From Paenibacillus dauci (lineage in GTDB: Bacteria > Bacillota > Bacilli > Paenibacillales > Paenibacillaceae), in assembly GCF_000971985.1 (NCBI RefSeq), contig NZ_LAQQ01000002.1, forward strand, positions 248,001 to 312,000: DNA of 64,000 nt, given 5' to 3'. The translations under genes and the position numbers were made by a program. Below, piece after piece: positions 43,082 through 51,281 of the stretch (position 1 is the stretch's first letter; each line of letters starts with the position of its first letter). A model generated the notes under the pieces. That model had not been told where the DNA came from and ran no database searches. It saw only the letters and a list, made by a program, of their open reading frames with translations.

Positions 43082-43103
43082 ATCCATGAACAGGAGTGTA
43101 TAT

Positions 43104-44474
43104 ATGAATAAAAAGTCTTCAAATCCGGGACCGGCATCGTTGAGTCCCAAAACGGACGGCTTCTCCAAGTCGGGCTTTATTCTGGCGGCGATCGGCAGCT
43201 CGGTGGGTCTCGGGAATATGTGGAAATTCCCGTATATTACCGGTAAATACGGCGGCGCGGCATTTTTCCTGCTGTTTATCATTTGTCTGATTGTTGTAGG
43301 GCTACCGATTCTGCTTGCGGAGATGGCTATTGGCCGCGGTGGACGGGGTAATGCTGCTTCATCACTTTTCAACATTACAGGGAAAAAGCAGTGGAAATGG
43401 GTAGGCGTGATTTCAGTATTGACCGCGTTCTTGATCATGTCCTACTACGGTGTAGTAGCAGGCTGGACGCTGCATTACACCGTAGGCTCGTTTAGCGGCG
43501 GGTTATACCAGCCAGGTACAGATTATACGAAGACATTCACCGACTTCGCAGGCGGATATATGCCGCTGCTCTGGCAGGCTATCGTTATGCTGATTACCGG
43601 AATTATTATTGCCAAAGGGATTTCGGGCGGTATTGAGAAATTCAACAAAGTATTGATTCCCGGCTTCCTGATTATTTTGGTGATTCTGATGGTTCGTGCC
43701 CTGACTCTTCCGGGAGCGGCAGCAGGCGTAGAATTTTTCCTTGCTCCTGATTTCTCCAAATTAAGTGCGGTTTCTGCACTAACGGCACTGGGACATGCCT
43801 TTTTCTCCCTGTCTCTGGGTATGGGATGTATGCTGACCTATGGCTCCTATGTACAAAAGGATCAATCCCTGGGTAAAGCTACACTGGCAATTGGTGCGGG
43901 TGACCTGATCTATGCCTTTATTGCAGGTATGATCATTTTCCCGACTATTTTCTCGTACGGTATTGAGCCAGGATCAGGCGTAGGTCTGGCATTTATGGCG
44001 CTGCCGGCTGCTTTTGCCCAGATGCCGCTCGGATTCCTGTTCGGTGGTTTGTTCTTCCTGTTGCTGGCGATTGCAGCGCTGACTTCCTGTGTATCGATCC
44101 TGGAAGTGCCTGTCGCGTATGCGATGGGAGAGTGGAAGTGGAGCCGCAAAAAAGCTGCGGTTATCGTATCGGTAGCTTCCTTTATTATCGGTGTACCGGC
44201 AGCACTGTCTGTAGGTGGAGTACTGAGCTTTATCAGCTTTGCAGACAAGAGCATATTCGATTTGTTTGACTTTGTTACCTCCTATATACTGATGCCGATT
44301 GGCGGGCTGATCGTGACTCTGTTTACCGGTTATGCCTGGAAACGTGTAGGCGATGAAGTAGGTCTGAACGGTGTATGGTACCGAATATGGATGTTCCTGA
44401 TCCGCTATGTGGCACCGATTCTGATCATTCTGATCTTCCTGTACTCTGTCGGTCTGCTGAACCTCGGCGAATAG
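43104..44474 (+). CDS. Sodium-dependent NSS-family transporter
   Basis: The 456-residue, roughly 12-helix protein belongs to the neurotransmitter:sodium symporter family (LeuT fold) and probably imports an amino acid with sodium. TM1 carries AAIGSSVGLGNMWKFPYITGKYGG, given here as GLGNMWKFPY, the sodium and substrate site. TM6 to TM8 regions include SLSLGMGCMLTYGSY. I chose ATG 43104 behind AGGAG; upstream in-frame ATGs lie in the folded leader. The substrate is not determined. Confidence 0.92.
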   Translation: MNKKSSNPGPASLSPKTDGFSKSGFILAAIGSSVGLGNMWKFPYITGKYGGAAFFLLFIICLIVVGLPILLAEMAIGRGGRGNAASSLFNITGKKQWKWVGVISVLTAFLIMSYYGVVAGWTLHYTVGSFSGGLYQPGTDYTKTFTDFAGGYMPLLWQAIVMLITGIIIAKGISGGIEKFNKVLIPGFLIILVILMVRALTLPGAAAGVEFFLAPDFSKLSAVSALTALGHAFFSLSLGMGCMLTYGSYVQKDQSLGKATLAIGAGDLIYAFIAGMIIFPTIFSYGIEPGSGVGLAFMALPAAFAQMPLGFLFGGLFFLLLAIAALTSCVSILEVPVAYAMGEWKWSRKKAAVIVSVASFIIGVPAALSVGGVLSFISFADKSIFDLFDFVTSYILMPIGGLIVTLFTGYAWKRVGDEVGLNGVWYRIWMFLIRYVAPILIILIFLYSVGLLNLGE

Positions 44475-44503
44475 ACCATCCGGTACGCTACCGATTCCCG
44501 ATC

Positions 44504-44512
44504 TGGTATACT
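44504..44512 (+). promoter_or_regulatory. Extended -10 promoter of the second DinB gene
   Basis: TGG-TATACT at 44504-44512 is a good extended -10 element, about 25 bases before the ribosome binding site. Confidence 0.5.
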
Positions 44513-44543
44513 GTAGACTAGAAACGGGAGGAGTTGAAGGACG

Positions 44544-45038
44544 ATGTCAGAACAGCAGTATTTTGCCAAAGCACTGATCCAGTCCCTAATTGGCGAGCGC
44601 GGGCATCTGCCGATTGCCAAGGCACTGTCGGATATTGATCTGGAACTGTCTGGCCGGATAGTCGAAGGTGTCCCTTATAGCATCTATCAGCTGGTCAGTC
44701 ATATGAATTATTGGCAGGAGTATATGCTGGCTCACCTGCATGGTGAACAGCCCGAACGTCCGCAGGATGTGAGCGAGAGTTGGCCCCGCGAAGCTATGGC
44801 AGAAGACGAAACCACCTGGCAGCAGCTGCTGGATGATTTCCTGCATGGAATCGATACAGCCTGTGAGCTTGCCGGTACCGTCGATCTGTCTGCCGGACTC
44901 AAGCATTTCCCGGGAGAGACGGCAGCCGGATTGCTGCGCAATATCGCTTCGCATAATACGTATCATCTCGGTGAGATAGTGATCCTGCGTCGATTGGCAG
45001 GCCAATGGCCGCCACCGGGTGGAGGCTATCCAGCCTGA
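44544..45038 (+). CDS. DinB-family protein
   Basis: The 164-residue protein has the DinB four-helix bundle with likely metal ligands: H54 in VSHMNYW, and two histidines in ASHNTYHLGEI (about residues 135-145). Members include metal-dependent thiol S-transferases. GGGAGGAG precedes the ATG. It is a single-gene unit between the NSS transporter and a bidirectional terminator. The precise reaction is unknown. Confidence 0.85.
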   Translation: MSEQQYFAKALIQSLIGERGHLPIAKALSDIDLELSGRIVEGVPYSIYQLVSHMNYWQEYMLAHLHGEQPERPQDVSESWPREAMAEDETTWQQLLDDFLHGIDTACELAGTVDLSAGLKHFPGETAAGLLRNIASHNTYHLGEIVILRRLAGQWPPPGGGYPA

Positions 45039-45104
45039 ACCAACAAGCACTGTAAAAATAGCGACTGCCGTGCACGTATGGCAGTAATCACAACCATCAC
45101 CCTA

Positions 45105-45157
45105 TACAAAAATACACAGGTTTCCGCTGTTATTCGCGGAACCTGTGTATTTTTGTA
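45105..45157. terminator. Bidirectional terminator
   Basis: An 18-bp stem (45105-45122 with 45140-45157), including AAAAATACACAGGTT and its complement, separates the convergent DinB and aldo/keto reductase genes. Confidence 0.85.
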
Positions 45158-45223
45158 TATAGTCAGATCATAGCTGTGCCGAACTGTTATGCTATCCAAT
45201 CTGTATTCGATAAAGAAGGCATA

Positions 45224-46165
45224 TTAGACAAAAATATGACTGATCTGCTCGATCTCCTGCGGAGTCAGCTGGATATCCAGTGTCTTCAGATTATCCAGTA
45301 CCTGATCTCCACGCTTGGCGCCCGGAATAATAGCATCGATGGAGTCGCGTGTCAGATACCATGCCAGTACCAGGTGGGCGATTTCGACACCTTTGGCCTG
45401 GGCGATCGGACGCAGCATCTCGACCTTTTGCAGGTTATGGGTGAATGCTTCACCGGTAAACAGCGGATCACGCGCCCGCAGATCATCAAAGGTAGTATTG
45501 GCATCGTATTTACCTGCCAGCAGACCGGAAGCCAGTGGGAAATACGGAATAAAGCTGATCTGGTTCTGTGCGGTATAAGGCAGCAGATCCTGCTCGGCTT
45601 CACGCTTGAACAAATTATATTCGGACTGCAGCACATCTACATAGCCGTCTTTGTTAGCGGCTTGCAGTTGTTCCAGGGAGAAGTTGGATACACCAATAGC
45701 TCGGATTTTGCCTTCGTCCTTGAGCCTTTTCAGTTCGCCGACAGCTTCATCCTTGGGCGTATGCTCATCCGGGAAATGGATGTAGTAGAGATCGATGTAG
45801 TCGGTCTGCAGACGCTGCAGACTGCCTTCTACGCTGGCACGCAGAAAGGCTGGAGAGTTATCATAGACCACGTCGCCCTGCTCGGTAAATTTGTGCGCAC
45901 CCTTGGTAGCGATTACGACTTCATCGCGCTTGCCGGTTTCTTTGAGCACTTCACCGATCAGTTCTTCCGAGCGCTTTGGACCATAGATGAATGCGGTATC
46001 GATCAGATTGATTCCATGGGCAATCGCAGTGCGTACAACATCCTTGCCTGCTTCTTCATCCAGATTCGGATACAGGTTATGTCCGCCGACAGCATTGGCA
46101 CCCAGTCCGATGGAGTTCACCAGCAGATCGCTTTTGCCCAGACGTGTTTGATTAGTCATAGTCAT
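45224..46165 (-). CDS. Aldo/keto reductase
   Basis: The 313-residue NADPH-dependent oxidoreductase has a TIM-barrel fold. The catalytic residues are visible in order: D in [10 protein letters not shown] (Asp and Tyr), K in VIATKGAH, and H in [22 protein letters not shown] and the C-terminal [14 protein letters not shown] cofactor loop are typical. AAGGAG lies four bases before ATG 46165 and ten before ATG 46159, so the start is slightly uncertain. The substrate is unknown. Confidence 0.91.
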   Translation of the reverse strand: MTMTNQTRLGKSDLLVNSIGLGANAVGGHNLYPNLDEEAGKDVVRTAIAHGINLIDTAFIYGPKRSEELIGEVLKETGKRDEVVIATKGAHKFTEQGDVVYDNSPAFLRASVEGSLQRLQTDYIDLYYIHFPDEHTPKDEAVGELKRLKDEGKIRAIGVSNFSLEQLQAANKDGYVDVLQSEYNLFKREAEQDLLPYTAQNQISFIPYFPLASGLLAGKYDANTTFDDLRARDPLFTGEAFTHNLQKVEMLRPIAQAKGVEIAHLVLAWYLTRDSIDAIIPGAKRGDQVLDNLKTLDIQLTPQEIEQISHIFV

Positions 46166-46395
46166 TCATCTCCTTTTGCGTAATGTGCCTTATAGTGTAG
46201 CAGAAATCATACTAAAGTGAAATGATCGGAATAATAAGACATTAAGTACATATTGGACCAGAAAAGCATAAAGTGAAACTTGTCGGTCACAACTAATGGA
46301 CTTGAACGTTTTGCAAGATCGAGATAATGAACGTATGCCATAAGGATCCAGCAGTACTTACCGATCGGATTCGTTTTTCGTTATCTTCATTTCAT

Positions 46396-47226
46396 TCAGC
46401 CTTCGAATCGTTCCAGCCATGCCAGAATCCGGTCTACACCTTCTCGATATCTCTGCCCGACCAACAGACCGGTGTGAGTAGTGCCCTGCAGTGCAGTATA
46501 TTCTGCATCCAGCTGCTTGGCGGTCAATTGTCCTTGCCGCTGCTCAGTATCATTGTTTACCGCCTTGATGACAAGAGAAGGAACGGTAATGAGATGCTGC
46601 TGGATGGGAATGCCTCCCTGTGCTCCAAAGGCTACAGAGACTTTGCCGAATGCATGAGACGCTTCCATGGATAGGTATTTTCGCTGAAAAGCAATATCTT
46701 CCGCCGATTCATCCAGACTACTTGTTTCATCCCGCATCGGCGGAGGAATAACAAGGCCGGGGAGCTCGGGAATCAGATCCGGATAAGGAGCCTGTTCATG
46801 TACTTCCCGGCTCAGACTGGAATCGATCACGACTAGGCCAGCAAGGGGAGCTGATTCGGCTGTTTTCTGACTCAGAATACCACCCATACTGAACCCGATC
46901 AGTACAGGGGGACGTTCGAATTCATCAAGAATCGTACGAATATCCTCAAGATAATCCTCGAACGTAACCTTGCTCATATCAACCGATCTGCTTCTGTAAT
47001 GCCCTCTCAAATTCATGGAATAGCACGTCCAGCCGTTGTCGACAAAATGGGGGATATACTTGCTCCACATCCAGCTGCCGGTATACGCGCCATGAACAAA
47101 AAGCAGGGGAGGCCTTCCCGAAGTCTCGTTTGTCGGTCGTTCCTCAGGGTACATTTCCAGATAAAGATCGTAGTCACCTACATATTTTGTAGTATGAGCA
47201 GGAAGCAGTTTTGTATAATCGGTCAT
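46396..47226 (-). CDS. Alpha/beta hydrolase
   Basis: The 276-residue hydrolase has the nucleophile elbow GFSMGG (about residues 109-114), the oxyanion-region HGAYTGSWMW, and a C-terminal His in TTHTGLLVG. The ATG at 47226 sits eight bases after AGAGG; the GTG at 47235 overlaps that site. A MarR-type operator and an extended -10 (TGA-TATAAA, minus strand) lie just upstream. The divergence from the next upstream gene (marR, same strand) is only 51 bases. It is likely repressed by that MarR protein. The substrate is unknown. Confidence 0.87.
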   Translation of the reverse strand: MTDYTKLLPAHTTKYVGDYDLYLEMYPEERPTNETSGRPPLLFVHGAYTGSWMWSKYIPHFVDNGWTCYSMNLRGHYRSRSVDMSKVTFEDYLEDIRTILDEFERPPVLIGFSMGGILSQKTAESAPLAGLVVIDSSLSREVHEQAPYPDLIPELPGLVIPPPMRDETSSLDESAEDIAFQRKYLSMEASHAFGKVSVAFGAQGGIPIQQHLITVPSLVIKAVNNDTEQRQGQLTAKQLDAEYTALQGTTHTGLLVGQRYREGVDRILAWLERFEG

Positions 47227-47245
47227 CTTTTTCACCTCTACATTT

Positions 47246-47261
47246 AGTTTTATATCAAACT
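47246..47261 (-). promoter_or_regulatory. MarR-type operator and extended -10 of the hydrolase gene
   Basis: On the minus strand AGTTTGATATAAAACT matches the palindrome at 47712-47727 at 14 of 16 positions. It contains TGA-TATAAA, a plausible extended -10, so repressor binding would block polymerase. Confidence 0.6.
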
Positions 47262-47277
47262 ATTTATCCAAAAAAAA

Positions 47278-47700
47278 TTAGAAATTATGGTGTACCTTCA
47301 TAAGCAGTCGCAGTAGTTCTTTTTTCTCTTCTACAGAAAAGCCGGTATAAAAAGAGTCCATCAGCTTATGGGAAATCTCTTCAAAAACAGGCTTGAGTGC
47401 TTCTCCTTTTGGTGTCAATGATACAAAGGTAATTCTAGTATCGGTTGCATCCTTTTCCTTTTGTACCAGTTCCAGACGGATCAATTTGTCTACCAGTGCA
47501 GTGACAGTAGACTTGTCTTTGCGGATCGATCGGGATACTTCGGCCATTGTCATACGCGGTTTGCCGGCAAGAGTATAAATAATATCGCCGTGCGAGGTTG
47601 CAATGCCTTCAACCCCTTGCTCTGCCATTTCGGCTACTATAAATCGGTTCACCTGTTCTCTGATTTTGGATATGAGTGATACAGCATCTGTTGTTTTCAT
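47278..47700 (-). CDS. MarR-family transcriptional regulator
   Basis: The 140-residue protein has a winged helix with recognition region MTMAEVSRSIRKDKSTVTALVDKLIRLELV (given as MAEVSRSIRKDKSTVTALVD, about residues 53-72). The wing KDATDTRITFVSLTPKG follows, then C-terminal dimer helices. The ATG at 47700 has no ribosome binding site. A promoter ends seven bases upstream, so the mRNA is probably leaderless. An operator lies inside that promoter, implying autorepression, and a second copy lies before the downstream hydrolase. Confidence 0.9.
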   Translation of the reverse strand: MKTTDAVSLISKIREQVNRFIVAEMAEQGVEGIATSHGDIIYTLAGKPRMTMAEVSRSIRKDKSTVTALVDKLIRLELVQKEKDATDTRITFVSLTPKGEALKPVFEEISHKLMDSFYTGFSVEEKKELLRLLMKVHHNF

Positions 47701-47706
47701 AAAAAC

Positions 47707-47735
47707 AATATACTTTGATATCAAACTATTTTCAA
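47707..47735 (-). promoter_or_regulatory. marR promoter with embedded palindromic operator
   Basis: On the minus strand TTGAAA (47735-47730) and TATATT (47712-47707) are 17 bases apart. The spacer contains the palindrome TTTGATATCAAA (47725-47714). The expected start site is at or next to the A of the ATG. Confidence 0.8.
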
Positions 47736-47749
47736 ATTTATTTCGCAGC

Positions 47750-47783
47750 AAAAATCCCTCTGCATTGAGTCTACAGAGGGATT
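47750..47783 (-). terminator. Terminator of the 1037-residue secreted protein gene
   Basis: AATCCCTCTG (47753-47762) pairs CAGAGGGATT (47774-47783). The T run follows on the minus strand. Confidence 0.75.
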
Positions 47784-47856
47784 GCTGTGAATAATCTGAA
47801 CCAATCAGATCATTATTTCAATCATCTTTGATCGGTGGCCCGGTCAAGGATGATGT

Positions 47857-50800
47857 TTAGTTGGAAGTTGTACTTTGCGTATCGACGACAGCTACCGTAC
47901 TGAGCTGACTGCCTGCAAATTGAAGGCCAACATTACCATTTGCATCCTTAACGACTTTCGGTTGAATCAATTCGGAACTGCCATCCGCGTATTTGGAGAA
48001 AACACGTAGCTGCTGCAGCCAGGCGGTTTGTGCTTCTGCATTTTGTGGCAGCAGTTTGCTGCTTACTGGCAGAGTCAGTTGAACCAGTTGGCCTTGCAGA
48101 TTACTTTCCACGGTCACCGGAGTACCGAGAACGGTACCGGTCTGATTCGGTGTCAGGCTGGCAGCCGCATTAAGGATAGGTTGCAGCAGCGTGCTATCCT
48201 TGATCGGTGTCAAACTAAAGTGCAGATCACTATTCAAGTTGTTCAGAACAGAGACCGGTATAGTAACCGATACAGTATTAGTCTGAATTTCCAGATCAGT
48301 GCCTGTCCGTTTCAATGATTGTGTAGCAGTAACCGGCAGGGTGATATTGGTCGAAGCTACTTCATTCTGTGCGTCCGGTACAGACAGGCGTGCTGTTGTA
48401 TCGCCGGAAGCCTGACGGGCTACCGCCTGTTCTAGTCCGCTGCTGGAAAGGTTGATTGTATCTATTTTCTTGCCATCCGATTGGGTTGTTCGTGTTGCCG
48501 TAACTGCATTAACCGGAGAAGCAGATGTTCCTGCACCGGATGTGCTGGTAGACAGATTAATACTCTCCGATGTGTTGTTGGAGCTGCCGCGGGCGGTATC
48601 CTTGACAGTCACGGTAGCACTGCTGGAATAGCTGCCATCGATAGTCGTTACCGTGATGATTGCAGTCCCTTTATTTAGTGGAGTCACCACACCATCTTTG
48701 ACTGTAGCGACAGACGGATCATTGGTTGTCCAAAGCACAGCAGGATTGCTGGCATCAGCCGGCAGCACGGTAGCTGTCAATGTTTGAACCGCGCCTCTTT
48801 TTTTCAGATTCAGTGTCTGGGTATCGAGTGTAACGCTATCCACCGGTACGGCTTCCATTTGATCCGTGAAGCTTGCGCGGGTTAGTGGTGCGTTTGGCTC
48901 GATATGACTTAGATACCCGCTATTGTCCGGCAGGATCACGAGACCAAAACCTTTATTATTAGTACCCATATCCTGGAAGCTGCTGATTCCTACCGGAAGC
49001 TTGCGCAGTTGAGGGGCACCTATTTTGTACGTGTGGAAATTGCCTGCATTCACATACAGGTTGCCATAGGAACTGAATGCAATACCGTATAATGCAACCG
49101 GATACTCGGCTACCAGTTGAGGAGCGGTAGTCATATTGTCATTGAAGCGAACAATGCGTGAATTCAGCTCACTGCTGTACTGCAACGAAAGATACAGACG
49201 TCCCTGGCTATCAAAAGTCATGCCGGTTATACCTATATTGCTGCCCACGGTATAATACACTTCACTGCGATCTGCCAGCTGTTGTGCACTCAGAGGCAGC
49301 GTGCCCTGCAGATCAGATGCAGACACCTTGTATACATGGGCACTTCCAGTCTTGGAGTAAAGCAGATCACCACTGCTGTTGAAAGTAAGTGCAATAATAT
49401 CGCGATCGGCTACAATTTGTTTCTTCTTGAACGTCGTACCCGAGATCTGGTAGATGCCAAGTCCGTAATCTGCATAGTACACATTACTGTCGTAGTAGGT
49501 CAGACCGAATGGGCGATATACACTCACTTCCTGCAGATTGGTTGGTGCAGGACTGACGATAACAGTACGTGTCACCTCAACGGCTGCAATGCCGGAGGAA
49601 TTCATCACATTGTAATGAACAATATACGTCCCTGGTATGCTTGTATTGACTCCGGGCACTGCAGAGCCCTGGAAAGTGTACGTTACTTTGGGAACGAGTG
49701 AAGAGGAGGTCGGGTCGGTGACCGTAACACCTGGATCGGTATAGACACTATCCGCTTCAACTTTGATTGTGGATTGACCCTTCAAGGTAATAACCGGTTT
49801 GGCTGCCTGCAAGGAAACTTTCTGGATGCTGCCTGCTGTTCCCATATAAGTCTGTCCATCCGGCAGGAAGACCAAGCCGTAGGCGCCATAGTACGTGTTT
49901 GGTGTAATATTGACCAGTGCACTGGAGGAGAATGGCAGGCTGCCAAGGCTCTGTGCAGAAGCACGATAGATACGGTAGTCATCGCCACCTGCATAGAAAT
50001 TACCGTCTTCGTCAAAGGTAAAAGCATTGAATGAAGTATTAAAGTTGGTAATCACAGTCACCGGCTGCTTGGTTCCTGCTTGAATTTTAATAATAGCTTT
50101 ATTGTTGTAATCGGAATAATAGACATTGTTGTTTTTATCGACAGCAAGTCCATATATATAAGTGAAGTTAGGATGCGTATAATATACAGTACTGCGGCTG
50201 GTAAGTTCGGATTCTGTCATTGGAAGAGAGGAGAGATAGCTGCTGTCCAGCTTATAAATTCGTGGATCACTGTCAATCGTATAATATAGATTGCCATGAG
50301 AATCCAGAGCAACTCCCATAAATGACTCATTGCTGGATACAATTTGTGTGATTTCTCCTGTTGTTACCGACACACGGAGCAGAGCACTTTGACGCTGGGC
50401 AACATAGAGATAACCGTCATGATACGCCAGTCCGTATGCCCAGTTGATACCAAGTTGGGAGAGATCCACATAAGTACTCGCAGATTTTACCATAATAGTA
50501 CGCTGTACCTCATCCGCAGACTGTCCAGCCGGATTGGTCACATTGTAATGAGCGATATACGTACCTGGTTTGCTGGTATCTACACTGCTAACAGTCATAT
50601 TGTTCAGGGTATAAGAGACATTGGCTGCTTTGAGATCGGAGTAGGTATTATCCTGTACGGTAGCTCCTGCTTCTACATAAGCCTGTCCGGCAGTCAGATT
50701 GATCTGTGGATCGCCTGTCAGGGTAATAACGGGCTTGGTCGCATATACTGAAGTGGTTACGCTGTATCCGCTACCTCCCGTATACTGAACAACTGGTGCA

Positions 50801-50970
50801 CTGGCAGAAGAATCAGGTGAAGAATACGTATCTCCAGTAACCGAATTTCCACTGGATACACTGCTTGTGTCTGTACTTTCCCCGTCTGCGTAAGCTGTTG
50901 ATAATGAGGCTCCCGGTAATACAAGTGATGCAGCCAGACAAAATGTAATCAGTTTTTTGGCATTTTGCAA
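47857..50970 (-). CDS. Large secreted protein with propeller-like and Ig-like repeats
   Basis: This 1037-residue exported protein starts at TTG 50970 behind AAGGGGA. The signal peptide (residues 1-28) ends near STAYA. Order: Ser/Thr-rich linker, Ig-like DUF5011 domain (about 72-155), NHL/SMP-30-like propeller segment with repeated GVALDSHGNLYYTI-type motifs (about 160-370), second DUF5011 (about 375-460), and second propeller segment (about 465-685). A BIG2-type Ig domain follows (about 690-775, VTVKD end), then a C-terminal Ser/Thr-rich beta domain. No sortase motif or S-layer domain is seen. It is paralogous to the next gene. Function is unknown; adhesion or glycan binding is possible. Confidence 0.8.
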   Translation of the reverse strand: MQNAKKLITFCLAASLVLPGASLSTAYADGESTDTSSVSSGNSVTGDTYSSPDSSASAPVVQYTGGSGYSVTTSVYATKPVITLTGDPQINLTAGQAYVEAGATVQDNTYSDLKAANVSYTLNNMTVSSVDTSKPGTYIAHYNVTNPAGQSADEVQRTIMVKSASTYVDLSQLGINWAYGLAYHDGYLYVAQRQSALLRVSVTTGEITQIVSSNESFMGVALDSHGNLYYTIDSDPRIYKLDSSYLSSLPMTESELTSRSTVYYTHPNFTYIYGLAVDKNNNVYYSDYNNKAIIKIQAGTKQPVTVITNFNTSFNAFTFDEDGNFYAGGDDYRIYRASAQSLGSLPFSSSALVNITPNTYYGAYGLVFLPDGQTYMGTAGSIQKVSLQAAKPVITLKGQSTIKVEADSVYTDPGVTVTDPTSSSLVPKVTYTFQGSAVPGVNTSIPGTYIVHYNVMNSSGIAAVEVTRTVIVSPAPTNLQEVSVYRPFGLTYYDSNVYYADYGLGIYQISGTTFKKKQIVADRDIIALTFNSSGDLLYSKTGSAHVYKVSASDLQGTLPLSAQQLADRSEVYYTVGSNIGITGMTFDSQGRLYLSLQYSSELNSRIVRFNDNMTTAPQLVAEYPVALYGIAFSSYGNLYVNAGNFHTYKIGAPQLRKLPVGISSFQDMGTNNKGFGLVILPDNSGYLSHIEPNAPLTRASFTDQMEAVPVDSVTLDTQTLNLKKRGAVQTLTATVLPADASNPAVLWTTNDPSVATVKDGVVTPLNKGTAIITVTTIDGSYSSSATVTVKDTARGSSNNTSESINLSTSTSGAGTSASPVNAVTATRTTQSDGKKIDTINLSSSGLEQAVARQASGDTTARLSVPDAQNEVASTNITLPVTATQSLKRTGTDLEIQTNTVSVTIPVSVLNNLNSDLHFSLTPIKDSTLLQPILNAAASLTPNQTGTVLGTPVTVESNLQGQLVQLTLPVSSKLLPQNAEAQTAWLQQLRVFSKYADGSSELIQPKVVKDANGNVGLQFAGSQLSTVAVVDTQSTTSN

Positions 50971-51210
50971 TGAGCTATCCCCTTTGGTTTCATTTCCAAA
51001 TATACAAAGCAACCGACTTAGCAACTGTTAGTAATCCATCCATAATTCGTTAAGCTGTTAAATTAACTTCTCAAGTGTTATCGGATAGTAGTATGGAAAA
51101 GTTTAGGTACAAATCTATCTTTATACATATTTATTTATATATTTTCTATAAATCGTAAGAACCAGGGCTTCTTTGTAGGAGCAGATAGGCTGGTTTAGAG
51201 GGTCGATTAC

Positions 51211-51245
51211 AAAAACAACCCACCTTTATGTTTAAAGGTGGGTTG
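51211..51245 (-). terminator. Terminator of the 1248-residue secreted protein gene
   Basis: CAACCCACCTTT (51216-51227) pairs AAAGGTGGGTTG (51234-51245), and the T run is on the minus strand (51215-51211). The two large genes are therefore separate transcripts. Confidence 0.8.
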
Positions 51246-51281
51246 CTCGGAAGATCCAGATATAAAAGTAATGAATAAACT

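Noticed and set aside
45176-46183. 335-codon plus-strand frame opposite the aldo/keto reductase
   Set aside because: It is antisense to a gene with all catalytic motifs and has no ribosome binding site.
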